Shown: in pieces, positions 1 to 8,273 of the stretch | How positions within the stretch are numbered: position 1 is the stretch's first letter | How the letters are laid out: each line of letters opens with the position of its first letter | Assembly (NCBI GenBank): GCA_002686885.1 | Contig: NYYT01000017.1 | Coordinates: 108,827-141,982, forward strand | Length of the DNA: 33,156 bases | Source: Pedosphaera sp. | GTDB lineage: Bacteria > Verrucomicrobiota > Verrucomicrobiia > Limisphaerales > AAA164-E04 | Direction of reading: 5' to 3' | Made by a program: the position numbers and the translations under genes | The notes under the pieces: generated by a model | Told to the model about the DNA's origin: nothing | What the model saw: the letters and a program-made list of their open reading frames with translations, nothing else | Databases searched by the model: none

Positions 1-31
1 GACGCTAAAAATCTCACCTATGTCAAGGAAT

Positions 32-967
32 TTAAACTTGTTCCACCGGTGGTTTTTCTCCGTTTTCTTTCAAGTTGCGATCCTTTTTATCGAGCACCTT
101 TAGGTCAATAGCATCATTTAGTACAAGTGAATCCGGTGGTACGGAGTGCGTGAGGAATACATTGGCTCCTATGGTGCTTCGCATGCCAACGGTGGTGTCT
201 CCTCCCATGATGGTGGCATTGGCATAGAGGGTGACGCGGTCCTCGATGATGGGGTGACGGCGCGTGCCCCTTAGTGCTTGTCCGCCCTTCAAGGATCGGC
301 CGATCAAAGCGACTCCTTGGTACATCTTTACATGATCCCCAATGATGCTGGTTTCCCCAATGACCGTACCGGTTCCATGATCAATGAAAAAATGACTACC
401 AATGCTGGCGCCCGGGTGAAGATCCATTCCTGTTCTGGAATGAGCCCACTCGGTCATGATTCGTGGAATGAGGGCTACTTGATTGCGATACAATTCATGA
501 GCCATTCTTTGCACTGCAATGGCCTCTACGAACGGATAGGCAACGATAATTTCGTTTCGACTCAAAGCTGCTGGATCGCCGTTGTAGGCTGCATCAATAT
601 CTGTTCGAAGGATATCCTTCAAATCAGGTATTTTAGACAGCAAGGTCATCGTCAACTCCTTGGCTAACGACGTAACATTGGCCTCCAGCCTGCCTTCAGG
701 CGGGTGGTATCTCAGGCTCTTTTCTATTTCTTTTTGCAGACAACCAAAAACTTTTTCCACAAGTTGATGCGTTTCTGTTTTTAGCTGCTGTGAGTGGATC
801 AGCTTCTCCTGAAAAAAACCTGGAAAGAGCAGGGTCAATAAATCCTTTGTGATGTCAGCGATGATTGATTTGGAGGGCAAGTTGACTCCATCAAGATGGT
901 TGATGCCACCGTGGGCGTCGTAGGATTGCATCAGGGAGGAAGTCAGTCGTTGAAGGATATCTTGCAT
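32..967 (-). CDS. cysE: Serine O-acetyltransferase (CysE/EpsC type)
   Basis: Transfers acetyl from acetyl-CoA to L-serine, giving O-acetylserine, the first committed step of cysteine synthesis in the cytoplasm. The 311-residue product has an N-terminal helical part (about 1-175, including DIDAAYNGDPAA near 123-134, the characteristic SATase motif) followed by a left-handed beta helix of hexapeptide repeats. HPGASIG (184-190), FIDHGTG (194-200) and VIGET (202-206) are the family signature; H197 and D182 match the catalytic His/Asp pair of the enzyme. A lysine- and glutamate-rich tail (about 290-311) follows the helix. The helical domain is longer than in E. coli CysE and resembles the EpsC-type long form. 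It lies 15 bases after the YqgE gene on the same strand, so the two may be cotranscribed. There is no Shine-Dalgarno before the ATG. Family assignment is secure. Confidence 0.95.
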   Translation of the reverse strand: MQDILQRLTSSLMQSYDAHGGINHLDGVNLPSKSIIADITKDLLTLLFPGFFQEKLIHSQQLKTETHQLVEKVFGCLQKEIEKSLRYHPPEGRLEANVTSLAKELTMTLLSKIPDLKDILRTDIDAAYNGDPAALSRNEIIVAYPFVEAIAVQRMAHELYRNQVALIPRIMTEWAHSRTGMDLHPGASIGSHFFIDHGTGTVIGETSIIGDHVKMYQGVALIGRSLKGGQALRGTRRHPIIEDRVTLYANATIMGGDTTVGMRSTIGANVFLTHSVPPDSLVLNDAIDLKVLDKKDRNLKENGEKPPVEQV

Positions 968-982
968 GCGTCAATAGAGGGT

Positions 983-1543
983 TCAGTTTTCACTGAGATC
1001 ATCAGGTGCTGTTGCCTGGAGTCGCTCTTCCCAGCCCATTTGACTCATGATGTCTCTCCATAGGCTTTGTGGAGGATGGTCGAAAATGAGTTCTTTACTG
1101 GCAGGGTGTATGAGCCAAGCCCCTTTTGATACCTCATCATCCAATTGACTAGGGCTCCAGCCGGCATAGCCGGAAAAAAGTCGGAAGCTTTTCTGAGGCG
1201 AGTAATGCTGACACCACGCTTCCAGATCCTCCAGATGATTTCCCAATGCGATTCCCGGTAGAATTTCCTCGGCATCGATGAAGGCATCGGTCATTAGGAA
1301 ACTCAATGCTCCAGGCTGAACGGGGCCACCGACAAAAATGGAATGGTTTTTCAATGAGTTGGGTAGCTTGAAGGGTGATGCCGTCGCAGGGGGGGGTGAT
1401 AAGGGCCGATTGAGTATGAGCCCAAAAGCGCCTTCTTCATCATGTTGACAGATCAGCAAAACACTTCTGTGGAAGAATGATCCAGCCAGACTTCCACCAT
1501 CCAGGATGAGTTTTCCGCGCAATGTGTTTGTGGGTAAGTCCAT
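983..1543 (-). CDS. YqgE/AlgH (DUF179) family protein
   Basis: A member of the YqgE/AlgH family, which is widespread in Gram-negative bacteria and has no firmly established biochemical activity; AlgH was named from alginate regulation in Pseudomonas. The product (186 residues from the chosen ATG) shows the family core: RGKLILDGG and HRSVLLICQHDEEGAFGLILN near the N terminus, then FVGGPVQPG, and FSGYAGWSPSQLDDE in the C-terminal half. The reading frame extends upstream to a GTG at 1585, but the conserved region begins right after the ATG at 1543, which I prefer. The codons for PLSPPPATAS contain a run of eight G on the plus strand (1389-1396). It precedes the serine acetyltransferase gene by 15 bases. 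Confidence 0.9.
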   Translation of the reverse strand: MDLPTNTLRGKLILDGGSLAGSFFHRSVLLICQHDEEGAFGLILNRPLSPPPATASPFKLPNSLKNHSIFVGGPVQPGALSFLMTDAFIDAEEILPGIALGNHLEDLEAWCQHYSPQKSFRLFSGYAGWSPSQLDDEVSKGAWLIHPASKELIFDHPPQSLWRDIMSQMGWEERLQATAPDDLSEN

Positions 1544-1636
1544 GATTTGATTTTCACCCGACAGCCAGGACCCGTGAGAGGACACCTCTACCTTTGTGAC
1601 TCCAAATCGGTGCGTTCAGAGAATGACGGGTGATAC

Positions 1637-1666
1637 TTGAAAAAAGCATTTTTATCGCCTTAATAT
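1637..1666 (+). promoter_or_regulatory. Sigma70-like promoter for the FmdB-type gene
   Basis: TTGAAA (1637-1642) and TAATAT (1661-1666) are separated by 18 bases and sit upstream of the zinc-ribbon gene. This is the best match to a housekeeping promoter in the window. Because the ATG at 1665 lies inside the -10 hexamer, it supports initiation of translation at the ATG at 1695, about 22 bases after the expected transcription start. Confidence 0.5.
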
Positions 1667-1694
1667 GACCTTGAATCAACCATTTGTCCAAATT

Positions 1695-1910
1695 ATGCCG
1701 CTATATGAATTTGTCTGTGCCATGTGCCAAAAAGAGCACGAATTGTTATTGAAGAATCACGATTGCTCCCATGTGGCATGTCCCAGTTGCGGTTCCTCCG
1801 AATTGGTGAAAAAATGGAGTGTTTTTGCGGCATCCGCCAGTGAATCGATGCCATCCATGGACTGTTCCGGAAACCCCTCTTCCTGTGGGCGATGCCACAT
1901 GGATAACTGA
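1695..1910 (+). CDS. FmdB-family zinc ribbon protein
   Basis: A 71-residue protein of the FmdB/CxxC-CxxC regulatory zinc-ribbon family. The N terminus MPLYEFVC with C8-x2-C11 and CPSC at 29-32 forms the expected four-cysteine zinc site. FmdB was first noted beside formamidase genes and proposed to be regulatory; the role of most members is unknown. The ORF can be extended upstream to an ATG at 1665, but the family always begins MP(L/T)YE(F/Y), and the 1665 codon lies in the promoter -10 box, so 1695 is chosen. The tail ends CGRCHMDN, giving an extra CxxC pair (64-67) that also reads as CxxCH; I do not think it binds haem because there is no export signal. It converges with the GT9 gene, whose stop lies 18 bases beyond. 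Confidence 0.85.
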   Translation: MPLYEFVCAMCQKEHELLLKNHDCSHVACPSCGSSELVKKWSVFAASASESMPSMDCSGNPSSCGRCHMDN

Positions 1911-1927
1911 AAGCCAAAGCGGACCCC

Positions 1928-2917
1928 CTAGCTCAAATGGATTTTGACAAAAGCTTTGAGCTGCTCAAGAACTTGTTCGGTGCTGACGTCCTCCAGACAG
2001 TGAGGCGTCTCGAAGCGGCAAGCATCGAAGCATGGCTTGTAAGGGCAGTCTGCTCCTTCCACCACCATGCCGCCTGGGTGAGCCGGACGAAACCACTCGG
2101 TACGCTGAGGCCCAAAAATACTGAGGGTGGGCAGGCCCATTGCCGCTGCAAGGTGGCCGGGACCGGAGTCGTTTCCTACAAATGCCCGGCAGGATTTCAT
2201 GGCTGAAGCCAGCTCGCCCACGGATTGAGGCACACAGACCTTCTTTTGGTGAGCTTCCCACCAAGGTCGTTGATGCTTGTCGCAAATGAGCAAAACTTCG
2301 ATTTTCGCACTTTCGAGCCAGTCCAGTAGTCCGAGGAAGCGGTCCAGAGGCCATTCCCGAACAGGCTGAGCTGCACCGCTGTGCACCACACAGCGTGGTG
2401 GTTGATCCAGGCCGATGGTTTTTTCGATGCTCTCCTGTGGCTGATAAACCGGAACATCGACCCCAATTCTCTGGCCTACCAAAGACCATTGATTGAACCG
2501 ATGGGCTTGATCGGGTGGCATCGGAATGCCTTGAGTCAAGAACCATTGACTACCTCTTCGCGGAAAACCGACTCGCTGGGATGCTTTGGTAAACCACATG
2601 AAAAGATGGTCGCGTGGATCCCATCGGGCGGAGACAGCAACATCAAATCGCTGGCTTCTCAGGGTGGACAAGGTTTGATGGAGCGATTTCCAGGGCCATC
2701 GATCAAAACGATATTTTCCACGGAAAGCTGTCCACGGAGCATGCCAGGATAGGACTTTCGCATCGGGCCACAGCAGGGGCCGCAAATCATGCGCATAGGA
2801 TTTCGCCACAACGGTGACCTGAAAACTTTGGGTTGCCTTGTTGATGAACGATGAAGCAATGGCAAGGTCTCCCAGTCCCCATAATTCCAGCACCAACAGC
2901 TTGGGCAGGTTCTTCAT
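1928..2917 (-). CDS. Glycosyltransferase family 9 (heptosyltransferase-like)
   Basis: Probably adds a heptose or related sugar to LPS core on the cytoplasmic face of the inner membrane. The 329-residue product has the GT9 C-terminal nucleotide-sugar signature: VVHSGAA and REWPLDRF in the middle, then FVGNDSGPGHLAAAMG and LSIFGPQ, followed by a late cysteine cluster (CPYKPCFDAC plus HCLED) common in bacterial GT9 proteins. The frame is open to 3013, but ATG 2917 overlaps the upstream methyltransferase stop in an ATGA arrangement, a standard translational coupling signal, and gives the expected N terminus (MKNLPKLLVLELWGLGD). It is the last gene of the run that begins with the 2-oxoacid dehydrogenase. 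The exact sugar cannot be read from the sequence. Confidence 0.88.
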   Translation of the reverse strand: MKNLPKLLVLELWGLGDLAIASSFINKATQSFQVTVVAKSYAHDLRPLLWPDAKVLSWHAPWTAFRGKYRFDRWPWKSLHQTLSTLRSQRFDVAVSARWDPRDHLFMWFTKASQRVGFPRRGSQWFLTQGIPMPPDQAHRFNQWSLVGQRIGVDVPVYQPQESIEKTIGLDQPPRCVVHSGAAQPVREWPLDRFLGLLDWLESAKIEVLLICDKHQRPWWEAHQKKVCVPQSVGELASAMKSCRAFVGNDSGPGHLAAAMGLPTLSIFGPQRTEWFRPAHPGGMVVEGADCPYKPCFDACRFETPHCLEDVSTEQVLEQLKAFVKIHLS

Positions 2918-3567
2918 GGTTTGCGTGCCACCAGGTAAGCGGACCACCCCAGCCAATGAATACGGGCCGTGCATCTTTGGCGACTTGGAGGCAGGAACAT
3001 GAAGAACGGCCACAAGGCGGCAAAAAAGAGGTTTCTCGAAGTCCCGGAATCCTTCACTTCAAACCCCTGTCTGCGACATAATTGCGCCAATGCCCCCATG
3101 CTGACAATGCGGGTATGAGACAAATCATCCCAGAAATTCATGGTAAAGGTGCCCACGGCGGCCCCTCGAGCACTACCCAGGCTCAGGGTTTTTGGATGAG
3201 GAGTTTCAATGTATAGCCGACCGCCGGGTTTGAGAAGGCGATAAGATTGTGCAATTAGCGGTTCGAGACGTTCCAAATGTTCGACCAAATGCATGCAGCT
3301 GATGGCGTCGATGCTTTGATCCTCCCAAGGTAAAGGCTCATGATTGAGATCACCACGGTGAAATCTGCAGCCTTTTGGATAGGCGCCGGGTTGACCCTCG
3401 ATGTCGGTTGCGAAATAATCAAGATCCGGCCGCATTTCATGGAAATGCCTCAAGGTTTCCCCGTCGGATGATCCAATGTCCAGGAGCGCACCGTGGGTTG
3501 GGGCCGATGATAAAAATCGAGCCCGAGTGTCAATCCATGGGATGTGTTTGAACCATTTCCAATGCAT
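2914..3567 (-). CDS. Class I SAM-dependent methyltransferase
   Basis: A 217-residue Rossmann-fold methyltransferase. Motif I is LLDIGSSDGE (about 28-37), the acidic strand-2 residue lies in YFATDIEG, motif II/III is CMHLVEHLERLEP, and the post-motif is LLKPGGRLYIETPHP, a typical methyltransferase type 11/23 profile. The C-terminal third has a hydrophobic stretch (FFAALWPFFMFLPP) that may pack against the membrane. It sits between two glycosyltransferase genes, 31 bases after the GT4 gene, and its stop overlaps the start of the GT9 gene by four bases. From that context I infer a role in modifying a cell-surface glycan or lipid-linked sugar. The substrate is not identifiable. Confidence 0.85.
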   Translation of the reverse strand: MHWKWFKHIPWIDTRARFLSSAPTHGALLDIGSSDGETLRHFHEMRPDLDYFATDIEGQPGAYPKGCRFHRGDLNHEPLPWEDQSIDAISCMHLVEHLERLEPLIAQSYRLLKPGGRLYIETPHPKTLSLGSARGAAVGTFTMNFWDDLSHTRIVSMGALAQLCRRQGFEVKDSGTSRNLFFAALWPFFMFLPPSRQRCTARIHWLGWSAYLVARKP

Positions 3568-3598
3568 GTTCTTCAGGGCAGTATCGCGATTTGTTCTC

Positions 3599-4723
3599 TC
3601 AGGTCAAATCTCCGTTTAAATGATGATACAGCTTCTCGTATTGGTTGAAAACGACAGACGCGGACCGATGTTTGACCGATTCCCGTATGGCCTCCGGTAT
3701 GGCTTTGGGTCGCGGGTTTTGCAGCAACTCCCTCAGGGCATCGGCCAGAGATTCTGGGTCATCGGGTTGAAAGGTTTTGCCGCAAGATTCCTTGATGATA
3801 TCCACGTTTCCTCCACTAGCGCTGACCAAGGCTGGGCATCCAAGAGCCAGGGCCTCCATCAAGGCTACCGAACAGGGTTCATTGGTCGAAGGAAGAATGA
3901 ACCAGTCTGCTTCGCGAATCTTTGCCTCAACTTCGTGAGTAGGACCTCGCAGGCGAAAGGAATCTTCCAAGCCAGCCTGATGGAGACGCTCCCGAAGTGC
4001 TTTCTCGAAGGCGATTGCCTCTGGTAAATCCGGGGTAGGGCCCCAAATGTCAAAGCACAGTTTGGATTGTTGGGAGGGCTCAAGCAGTTCAAGGGCCTTT
4101 AGAATAAGATCCCACTTTTTCCATCCTATGACATTGCCAACCCCAACCAACTTGATGGATGTGCGGGGTGGGGTCGCATGAAGTGAGGGGATCGGGCTGG
4201 TGAGAAGATCCTGTGCAAAGCAAGCCGAGATAATGGAAGTCCTGTTCCCTGATTCAGGAATGTTGTAATGCCGAGCCATGTTCGGCGTAAGCATGACGGT
4301 GTGGATGCGGGGTTGCCTGGCTGCCCACCGGTAGAGTCCCGTGCGGTGTGCGTAATTGTGATTGGTGAACAAGACCTTACGCCGAAGCATTTTTGATGCG
4401 AGTATGGCCACCAATAAGGTTCCGCGGCTGTGTGCGTGCAGCAGGTGAAAAGATTCGTTTGACAACAGCGATTGGAGTTCCTTGAAGGCCGGCCAGGCCT
4501 GAGCCAAAAGCTTCCAATGATGAATGGATTCCGCAACCACGTAACGACTGTAACGATATTGCAGCGGTGGTTTTCGACTCTCTCGATAACCTTCCTTCAC
4601 CCAGACCGCATGCTCCATCGACGAAGCGGGCGTGACCTTCTGAAGATTGCGGATGACCGAAAGAACCCCTCCTGCGTCCTCGTGATCTCCAACAAGGTGT
4701 AAGATTTTCAAAGGTTTTTTCAT
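3599..4723 (-). CDS. Glycosyltransferase family 4 (GT-B fold)
   Basis: A 374-residue GT-B glycosyltransferase, likely acting in LPS core or another surface polysaccharide. The N-terminal domain contains HLVGDHEDAGGV, the glycine-rich loop of the family, and HAHSRGTLLV. The C-terminal domain contains the GT4 donor-binding E-x7-E motif in NEPCSVALMEALALG, preceded by ADWFILPS and followed by a SASGGNVDII loop. Length is normal for the family. It starts 13 bases after the LptF-like gene and ends 31 bases before the methyltransferase gene, so all are probably one transcript. Donor and acceptor sugars are not predictable from the sequence. Confidence 0.9.
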   Translation of the reverse strand: MKKPLKILHLVGDHEDAGGVLSVIRNLQKVTPASSMEHAVWVKEGYRESRKPPLQYRYSRYVVAESIHHWKLLAQAWPAFKELQSLLSNESFHLLHAHSRGTLLVAILASKMLRRKVLFTNHNYAHRTGLYRWAARQPRIHTVMLTPNMARHYNIPESGNRTSIISACFAQDLLTSPIPSLHATPPRTSIKLVGVGNVIGWKKWDLILKALELLEPSQQSKLCFDIWGPTPDLPEAIAFEKALRERLHQAGLEDSFRLRGPTHEVEAKIREADWFILPSTNEPCSVALMEALALGCPALVSASGGNVDIIKESCGKTFQPDDPESLADALRELLQNPRPKAIPEAIRESVKHRSASVVFNQYEKLYHHLNGDLT

Positions 4724-4736
4724 GATGGATCAACCT

Positions 4737-5960
4737 TCATCGGCGGTCGATGCGCCATAGCATGAGACTGCCAAGTAATTGGAAAAACAAATTCGGAAAC
4801 CAGATGAGGAGGTGTGGGGCAAACTGAGCCTGGTTTTCAAGAGCATTGGCCAGAACAATGAAGGCGTAATAAAACGCTACCAATAACAATGCCATACCGA
4901 TTCCTATGCTGGTTTCCCTGCGGTGAGCCCGCACACCCAGTGGAATGCCGATCAATGTGAAAGCAAAGCAGGCGTAGGAAAAGGCAGCCTGGCGATGTAT
5001 TTGAACTTTGACGGGAGTGACCGGGTCGAAGGGTTTGATCAAATAACTCTTCAGCTCAGCCCTCAGGTGCTCTGCATTGAAGGAGGGAAGAGCCTTGAGG
5101 TCTTCAGCCAGTGACTTGCGTTCATCCAGTTCTTCACGCAACTGAGCGAGGCTCATGTGGTGCAGCTTTGGTTTCCGAAAGCCAATCGAGTCGCGCTTGA
5201 TTTCAAAAGGGTCTGCTGCAAGTTCCTGGGCCTTACCTATGTGCCAGGGGGTTTGTGTGGATGGCTCATTGCCTTGATCCACTCCCGAGGTGCTGGACTG
5301 AGCCAGGCTGAAAATGGTGCAATTGGTCATGGACATGAAGAGTTGTGAAGTCTCTTCATTAGCCTCCAGGATGCCGCCTTCGGCATAGATCTCCATGACA
5401 GGCTTGTTTCCATCGTACTTGATGTAATGGATATTTCCCAGACCCACCTGATTCCCCTGAGTCCTGCGATTCTGAATATGAATCACCTGTCCGGGAATTT
5501 CGGTCATGGGAATGCCTGGCTGCAGTAAATCGGTCAGCTGTCCAATATCCACCTCACGGATCAGATTCTTGTAAGCTGCTCGACACTTGGGTGCGATGTC
5601 GGTGTTGATCCAGGCACAAAAGCCGCTCATTAAAAGGCTGATCGTGATGACTGGCAATGAGAGCCGCGTCACACTGACTCCACTGGCTCTCAGGGCAGTG
5701 AGTTCCTGGTCGGCACTCAACCTTCCAAATAAAAGCAAAGTGGCGGTGAGCATTCCCATGGGTAGGGCGTAGACCAGAACAAAAGGAATCAAGAGCAGAA
5801 AGGCCTTGGAAATCAGAAGAAAGGACACGTGCCCTGTGACCAGTAAAGCCAGAATTTCCTTCATCATGTTGCCCATTAACAGGGCAAACGCAAAGACCAT
5901 GACCGTCATGCCCATGACCGCCACTGTTTGGCGTATCAAATAAAGGGTGATGGTTTTCAT
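4737..5960 (-). CDS. LptF/LptG (YjgP/YjgQ) family permease
   Basis: Inner-membrane subunit of the LptB2FG transporter that extracts LPS and passes it to the periplasmic bridge. The 407-residue protein has three N-terminal membrane segments (within about 1-120), a long periplasmic beta-jellyroll region (about 125-310), and three C-terminal segments (about 325-405), the LptF/G topology. LPMGMLTATLLLFGRLSADQELTALRASG near 65-95 is the coupling-helix region conserved in the family. The ORF opens with a TTG at 5966, but the ATG at 5960 gives the usual N terminus MKTITLYLIRQ. Only one such gene is present, so its LptF or LptG partner and the ATPase LptB must lie elsewhere. It begins 45 bases after the E2 gene and precedes glycosyltransferases, which fits LPS assembly. 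Confidence 0.9.
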   Translation of the reverse strand: MKTITLYLIRQTVAVMGMTVMVFAFALLMGNMMKEILALLVTGHVSFLLISKAFLLLIPFVLVYALPMGMLTATLLLFGRLSADQELTALRASGVSVTRLSLPVITISLLMSGFCAWINTDIAPKCRAAYKNLIREVDIGQLTDLLQPGIPMTEIPGQVIHIQNRRTQGNQVGLGNIHYIKYDGNKPVMEIYAEGGILEANEETSQLFMSMTNCTIFSLAQSSTSGVDQGNEPSTQTPWHIGKAQELAADPFEIKRDSIGFRKPKLHHMSLAQLREELDERKSLAEDLKALPSFNAEHLRAELKSYLIKPFDPVTPVKVQIHRQAAFSYACFAFTLIGIPLGVRAHRRETSIGIGMALLLVAFYYAFIVLANALENQAQFAPHLLIWFPNLFFQLLGSLMLWRIDRR

Positions 5961-6005
5961 GAACAAATCGATCGTGAGTGGGCCAAGCGCCTTCTCATGA
6001 GTGAA

Positions 6006-7229
6006 TCACAATAGGGAGGGTTGGGTCATCAGAGCATTGATTCGGCTCAGTAGGCGACCCGCAGCTCCTCCATCCAATACCCGGTGGTCAAAACTCAAGG
6101 TCATTTCAGCTTCCAAAATAGGTTGAAAAACGCCTTTTTCTTCATTCCATGACGGTACTTTGCGACCCGCACCCAGACCTAGAACAAGGGTCTGCTCGGG
6201 GAGGGGGATAGGCGTTGCCCAGGTTAATCCAAAGGTGCCGAAGTTGGTGATGGTGGCTATGGAGCGCCCCGTAGCGTGGCTCGGAAGTTTTCTCATTCGT
6301 GCCCATTCAACCAGTTGTTGATATTCCTCCACCATGGTTTGGAGAGGTTTTCGGTCGGCTTCTCGGATCACCGGTACCAGAACCCCATCATCTGCCTCGA
6401 CGGCGAAACCGATGTCAATCGAAGCGGGATGAGCAATCTGATGACCGATCAATCTTCCAGCCGTGGCACTGTTTTCCGACAGGGCCAAGGCTAGGGCGCG
6501 TAGGGCATAAAGTGCCGGTCCGGGTTTTGGATCACTTTCGGAGCGATGCTTCAGCAATGGATCGAGGCAGACGGGTTGGCCGACAGTTGCCAGAGGCCGA
6601 GACCAGCTTCGTTGCATCGCGTCCGCTACCGCGACCCGCATGGATGAGGCTTGAGTGAGTCGAGTTTGCTCCAATTCGGTGAGAAAACGCTCAAAATCCT
6701 GAATGGTAACCCGGCCTCCAGCACCGCTTCCTGCGACACCCGCCAAGTCGGCCTCTCTCAATCCCAACTCATGCATGCGTGCCTTCATGCGTGGCGACAT
6801 GTATTGGGCACCACTAAAATGCGCTGGAACAGGAAGCCCTTTGATCGTGGGCTTTATCTTTGCAGAAGCAGGCTTGTGCTCCATCGGAGCTACCGGTCTT
6901 TCAGACGGCTTTACTGACCCAAACACTTCATCTTTGGGCAGATCCTTCGGCAAGTCTTGTTGCTGAGTCGTGCTGGGTGCGTCCTTTGCCGTGTCGGTGA
7001 CATGCCCCAGAACCTCACCGACAGCATAACTATCCCCCGGCTCGACCAGAAAAGACTCAATAACGCCTTGGCAGGGGGAGGTGACATTCATCGTGGCCTT
7101 TTGAGTCTCCACCTCGATGATATCCTGGCCCGCCTCGACCCTTTCGCCTGCTGAGACCAATAATTCTATGACAGTGGCTTCGGCGATGGATTCGCCTAAC
7201 TGGGGCATCAGAATGGGTGTTTGTGACAT
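6006..7229 (-). CDS. 2-oxoacid dehydrogenase E2 (dihydrolipoamide acyltransferase)
   Basis: Core acyltransferase of a pyruvate or branched-chain 2-oxoacid dehydrogenase complex. It has one N-terminal lipoyl domain (about 1-78) with the lipoylated lysine in ETQKA (K44), a proline/lysine-rich linker (about 80-140), a peripheral subunit-binding domain (about 143-182, SPRMKARMHELGL and GAGGRVTIQDF), and the catalytic domain ending in SFDHRVLDGG with catalytic His382 and Asp386. The ITNFGTFGLTWATPI segment is also typical. The more common lipoyl motif is ETDKA; Gln in place of Asp is a mild oddity. At 407 residues it is a normal single-lipoyl E2. It follows E1 beta by 31 bases. No E3 (lipoamide dehydrogenase) gene is in the window. 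Confidence 0.93.
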   Translation of the reverse strand: MSQTPILMPQLGESIAEATVIELLVSAGERVEAGQDIIEVETQKATMNVTSPCQGVIESFLVEPGDSYAVGEVLGHVTDTAKDAPSTTQQQDLPKDLPKDEVFGSVKPSERPVAPMEHKPASAKIKPTIKGLPVPAHFSGAQYMSPRMKARMHELGLREADLAGVAGSGAGGRVTIQDFERFLTELEQTRLTQASSMRVAVADAMQRSWSRPLATVGQPVCLDPLLKHRSESDPKPGPALYALRALALALSENSATAGRLIGHQIAHPASIDIGFAVEADDGVLVPVIREADRKPLQTMVEEYQQLVEWARMRKLPSHATGRSIATITNFGTFGLTWATPIPLPEQTLVLGLGAGRKVPSWNEEKGVFQPILEAEMTLSFDHRVLDGGAAGRLLSRINALMTQPSLL

Positions 7230-7260
7230 GATGGTTTTAAGGTCCCTCTGGAGGTCTCAA

Positions 7261-8226
7261 TCAACTTCTCAACAGGTTGCGTGCGGCGGCGATGATGCTG
7301 GCTGCTGCAGGACGATGAACGGACCATAACTTAGGGTGGTAGGGAATGGGAGTGTCCTTTGCATTGATTCGTTGAGGTGGGGCATCCAGCAGGTTGAATC
7401 CTTCGGCGACCACTCGACTGATGACCTCCGCATTGACTCCACCCCATGGCCATCCTTCTGCGGCACAAAGGAGTCTTCCGGTGCGGGCGACCGAAGCGAT
7501 GATGGTATCGGTGTCCATGGGCTTCACGGTTCTCAAGTCCACCACTTCTAGTTCGATGCCTTCGCCGGAAAGTTCTTCAGCAGCTTCCAGACATTCATGC
7601 AGCATGGCACTGTATGTGACGATCGTACAATCCCGGCCTGCTCTGGCAATACGTGCCTTGCCGATGGGGAGGGCATCTTTTGGGAGGTTCGGGGCCTTGA
7701 GGTGAAAGTAGAGATACTTGTGTTCGCAGAAGATGACCGGATCATCGAGGGTAACTGATTCAATCAGCATGCTGTAGGCATCTTCGACCGTGGCAGGTGT
7801 GCAGACTACCAACCCGGGAAAATGTGCGTAAATCGATTCCAGACACTGGCTATGGAAGGGCCCCCCTCCCGAAGTCCCTCCACTGGGGAGGCGCAAGGTG
7901 ATGGGGCATGGGGTTTCAGTTCGCCAGAACAAGGTCGCCGCCTGATTGACCACTTGATTGAAACCAACGGTGGAAAAGTCAGCAAATTGAATTTCAATGA
8001 TGGGGCGCATGCCTTCAATGGCCGCCCCAACGGCCGAGCCAATCATCGCGTCTTCGCTAATGGGTGCATCGATGACCCTTTCAGGGAATCTTTGTGCCAG
8101 ATTTTTGGTGGCCTTGAAGGCACCCCCAAAAGCCCCTACGTCCTGGCCATAGATATAGACTCGGGAATCATGCTCCAGAAGGTAGGCTTGCGCCTCTCGA
8201 ATGGCCTCAAGATAGGTGACACTCAT
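7261..8226 (-). CDS. 2-oxoacid dehydrogenase E1 beta subunit
   Basis: Beta chain of the heterotetrameric thiamine-diphosphate E1 that decarboxylates a 2-oxoacid and reductively acylates the E2 lipoyl group. The 321-residue protein has the transketolase pyrimidine-binding domain in the N-terminal half (ISEDAMIGSAVGAAIEGMRP, IEIQFADF, RLPSGG) and the C-terminal transketolase domain (IVTYSAMLHECLEAAEEL, EVVDLRTVKPMDTDTI). HSQCLESIYAHFPGL is the conserved loop contacting E1 alpha. It is encoded as a separate chain, which is the arrangement in Gram-positive, mitochondrial and branched-chain complexes rather than the fused AceE. It lies 47 bases after E1 alpha and 31 before E2. Confidence 0.93.
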   Translation of the reverse strand: MSVTYLEAIREAQAYLLEHDSRVYIYGQDVGAFGGAFKATKNLAQRFPERVIDAPISEDAMIGSAVGAAIEGMRPIIEIQFADFSTVGFNQVVNQAATLFWRTETPCPITLRLPSGGTSGGGPFHSQCLESIYAHFPGLVVCTPATVEDAYSMLIESVTLDDPVIFCEHKYLYFHLKAPNLPKDALPIGKARIARAGRDCTIVTYSAMLHECLEAAEELSGEGIELEVVDLRTVKPMDTDTIIASVARTGRLLCAAEGWPWGGVNAEVISRVVAEGFNLLDAPPQRINAKDTPIPYHPKLWSVHRPAAASIIAAARNLLRS

Positions 8227-8273
8227 AATGGGTAAAGCACTTCAGATGGGGTTGTTCTGGCCTGGATTCCGCT

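Noticed and set aside
21-26. TTGACA on the minus strand just beyond the serine acetyltransferase stop
   Set aside because: A perfect -35 hexamer, but the matching -10 would fall at or outside the window edge, so no promoter can be claimed.
278-667. 129-codon plus-strand open frame
   Set aside because: Antisense to serine acetyltransferase; the opposite strand encodes the full conserved enzyme.
1886-1910. CGRCH at the end of the FmdB-type protein as a haem motif
   Set aside because: The protein has no export signal, and cysteine-rich tails are common in this zinc-ribbon family.
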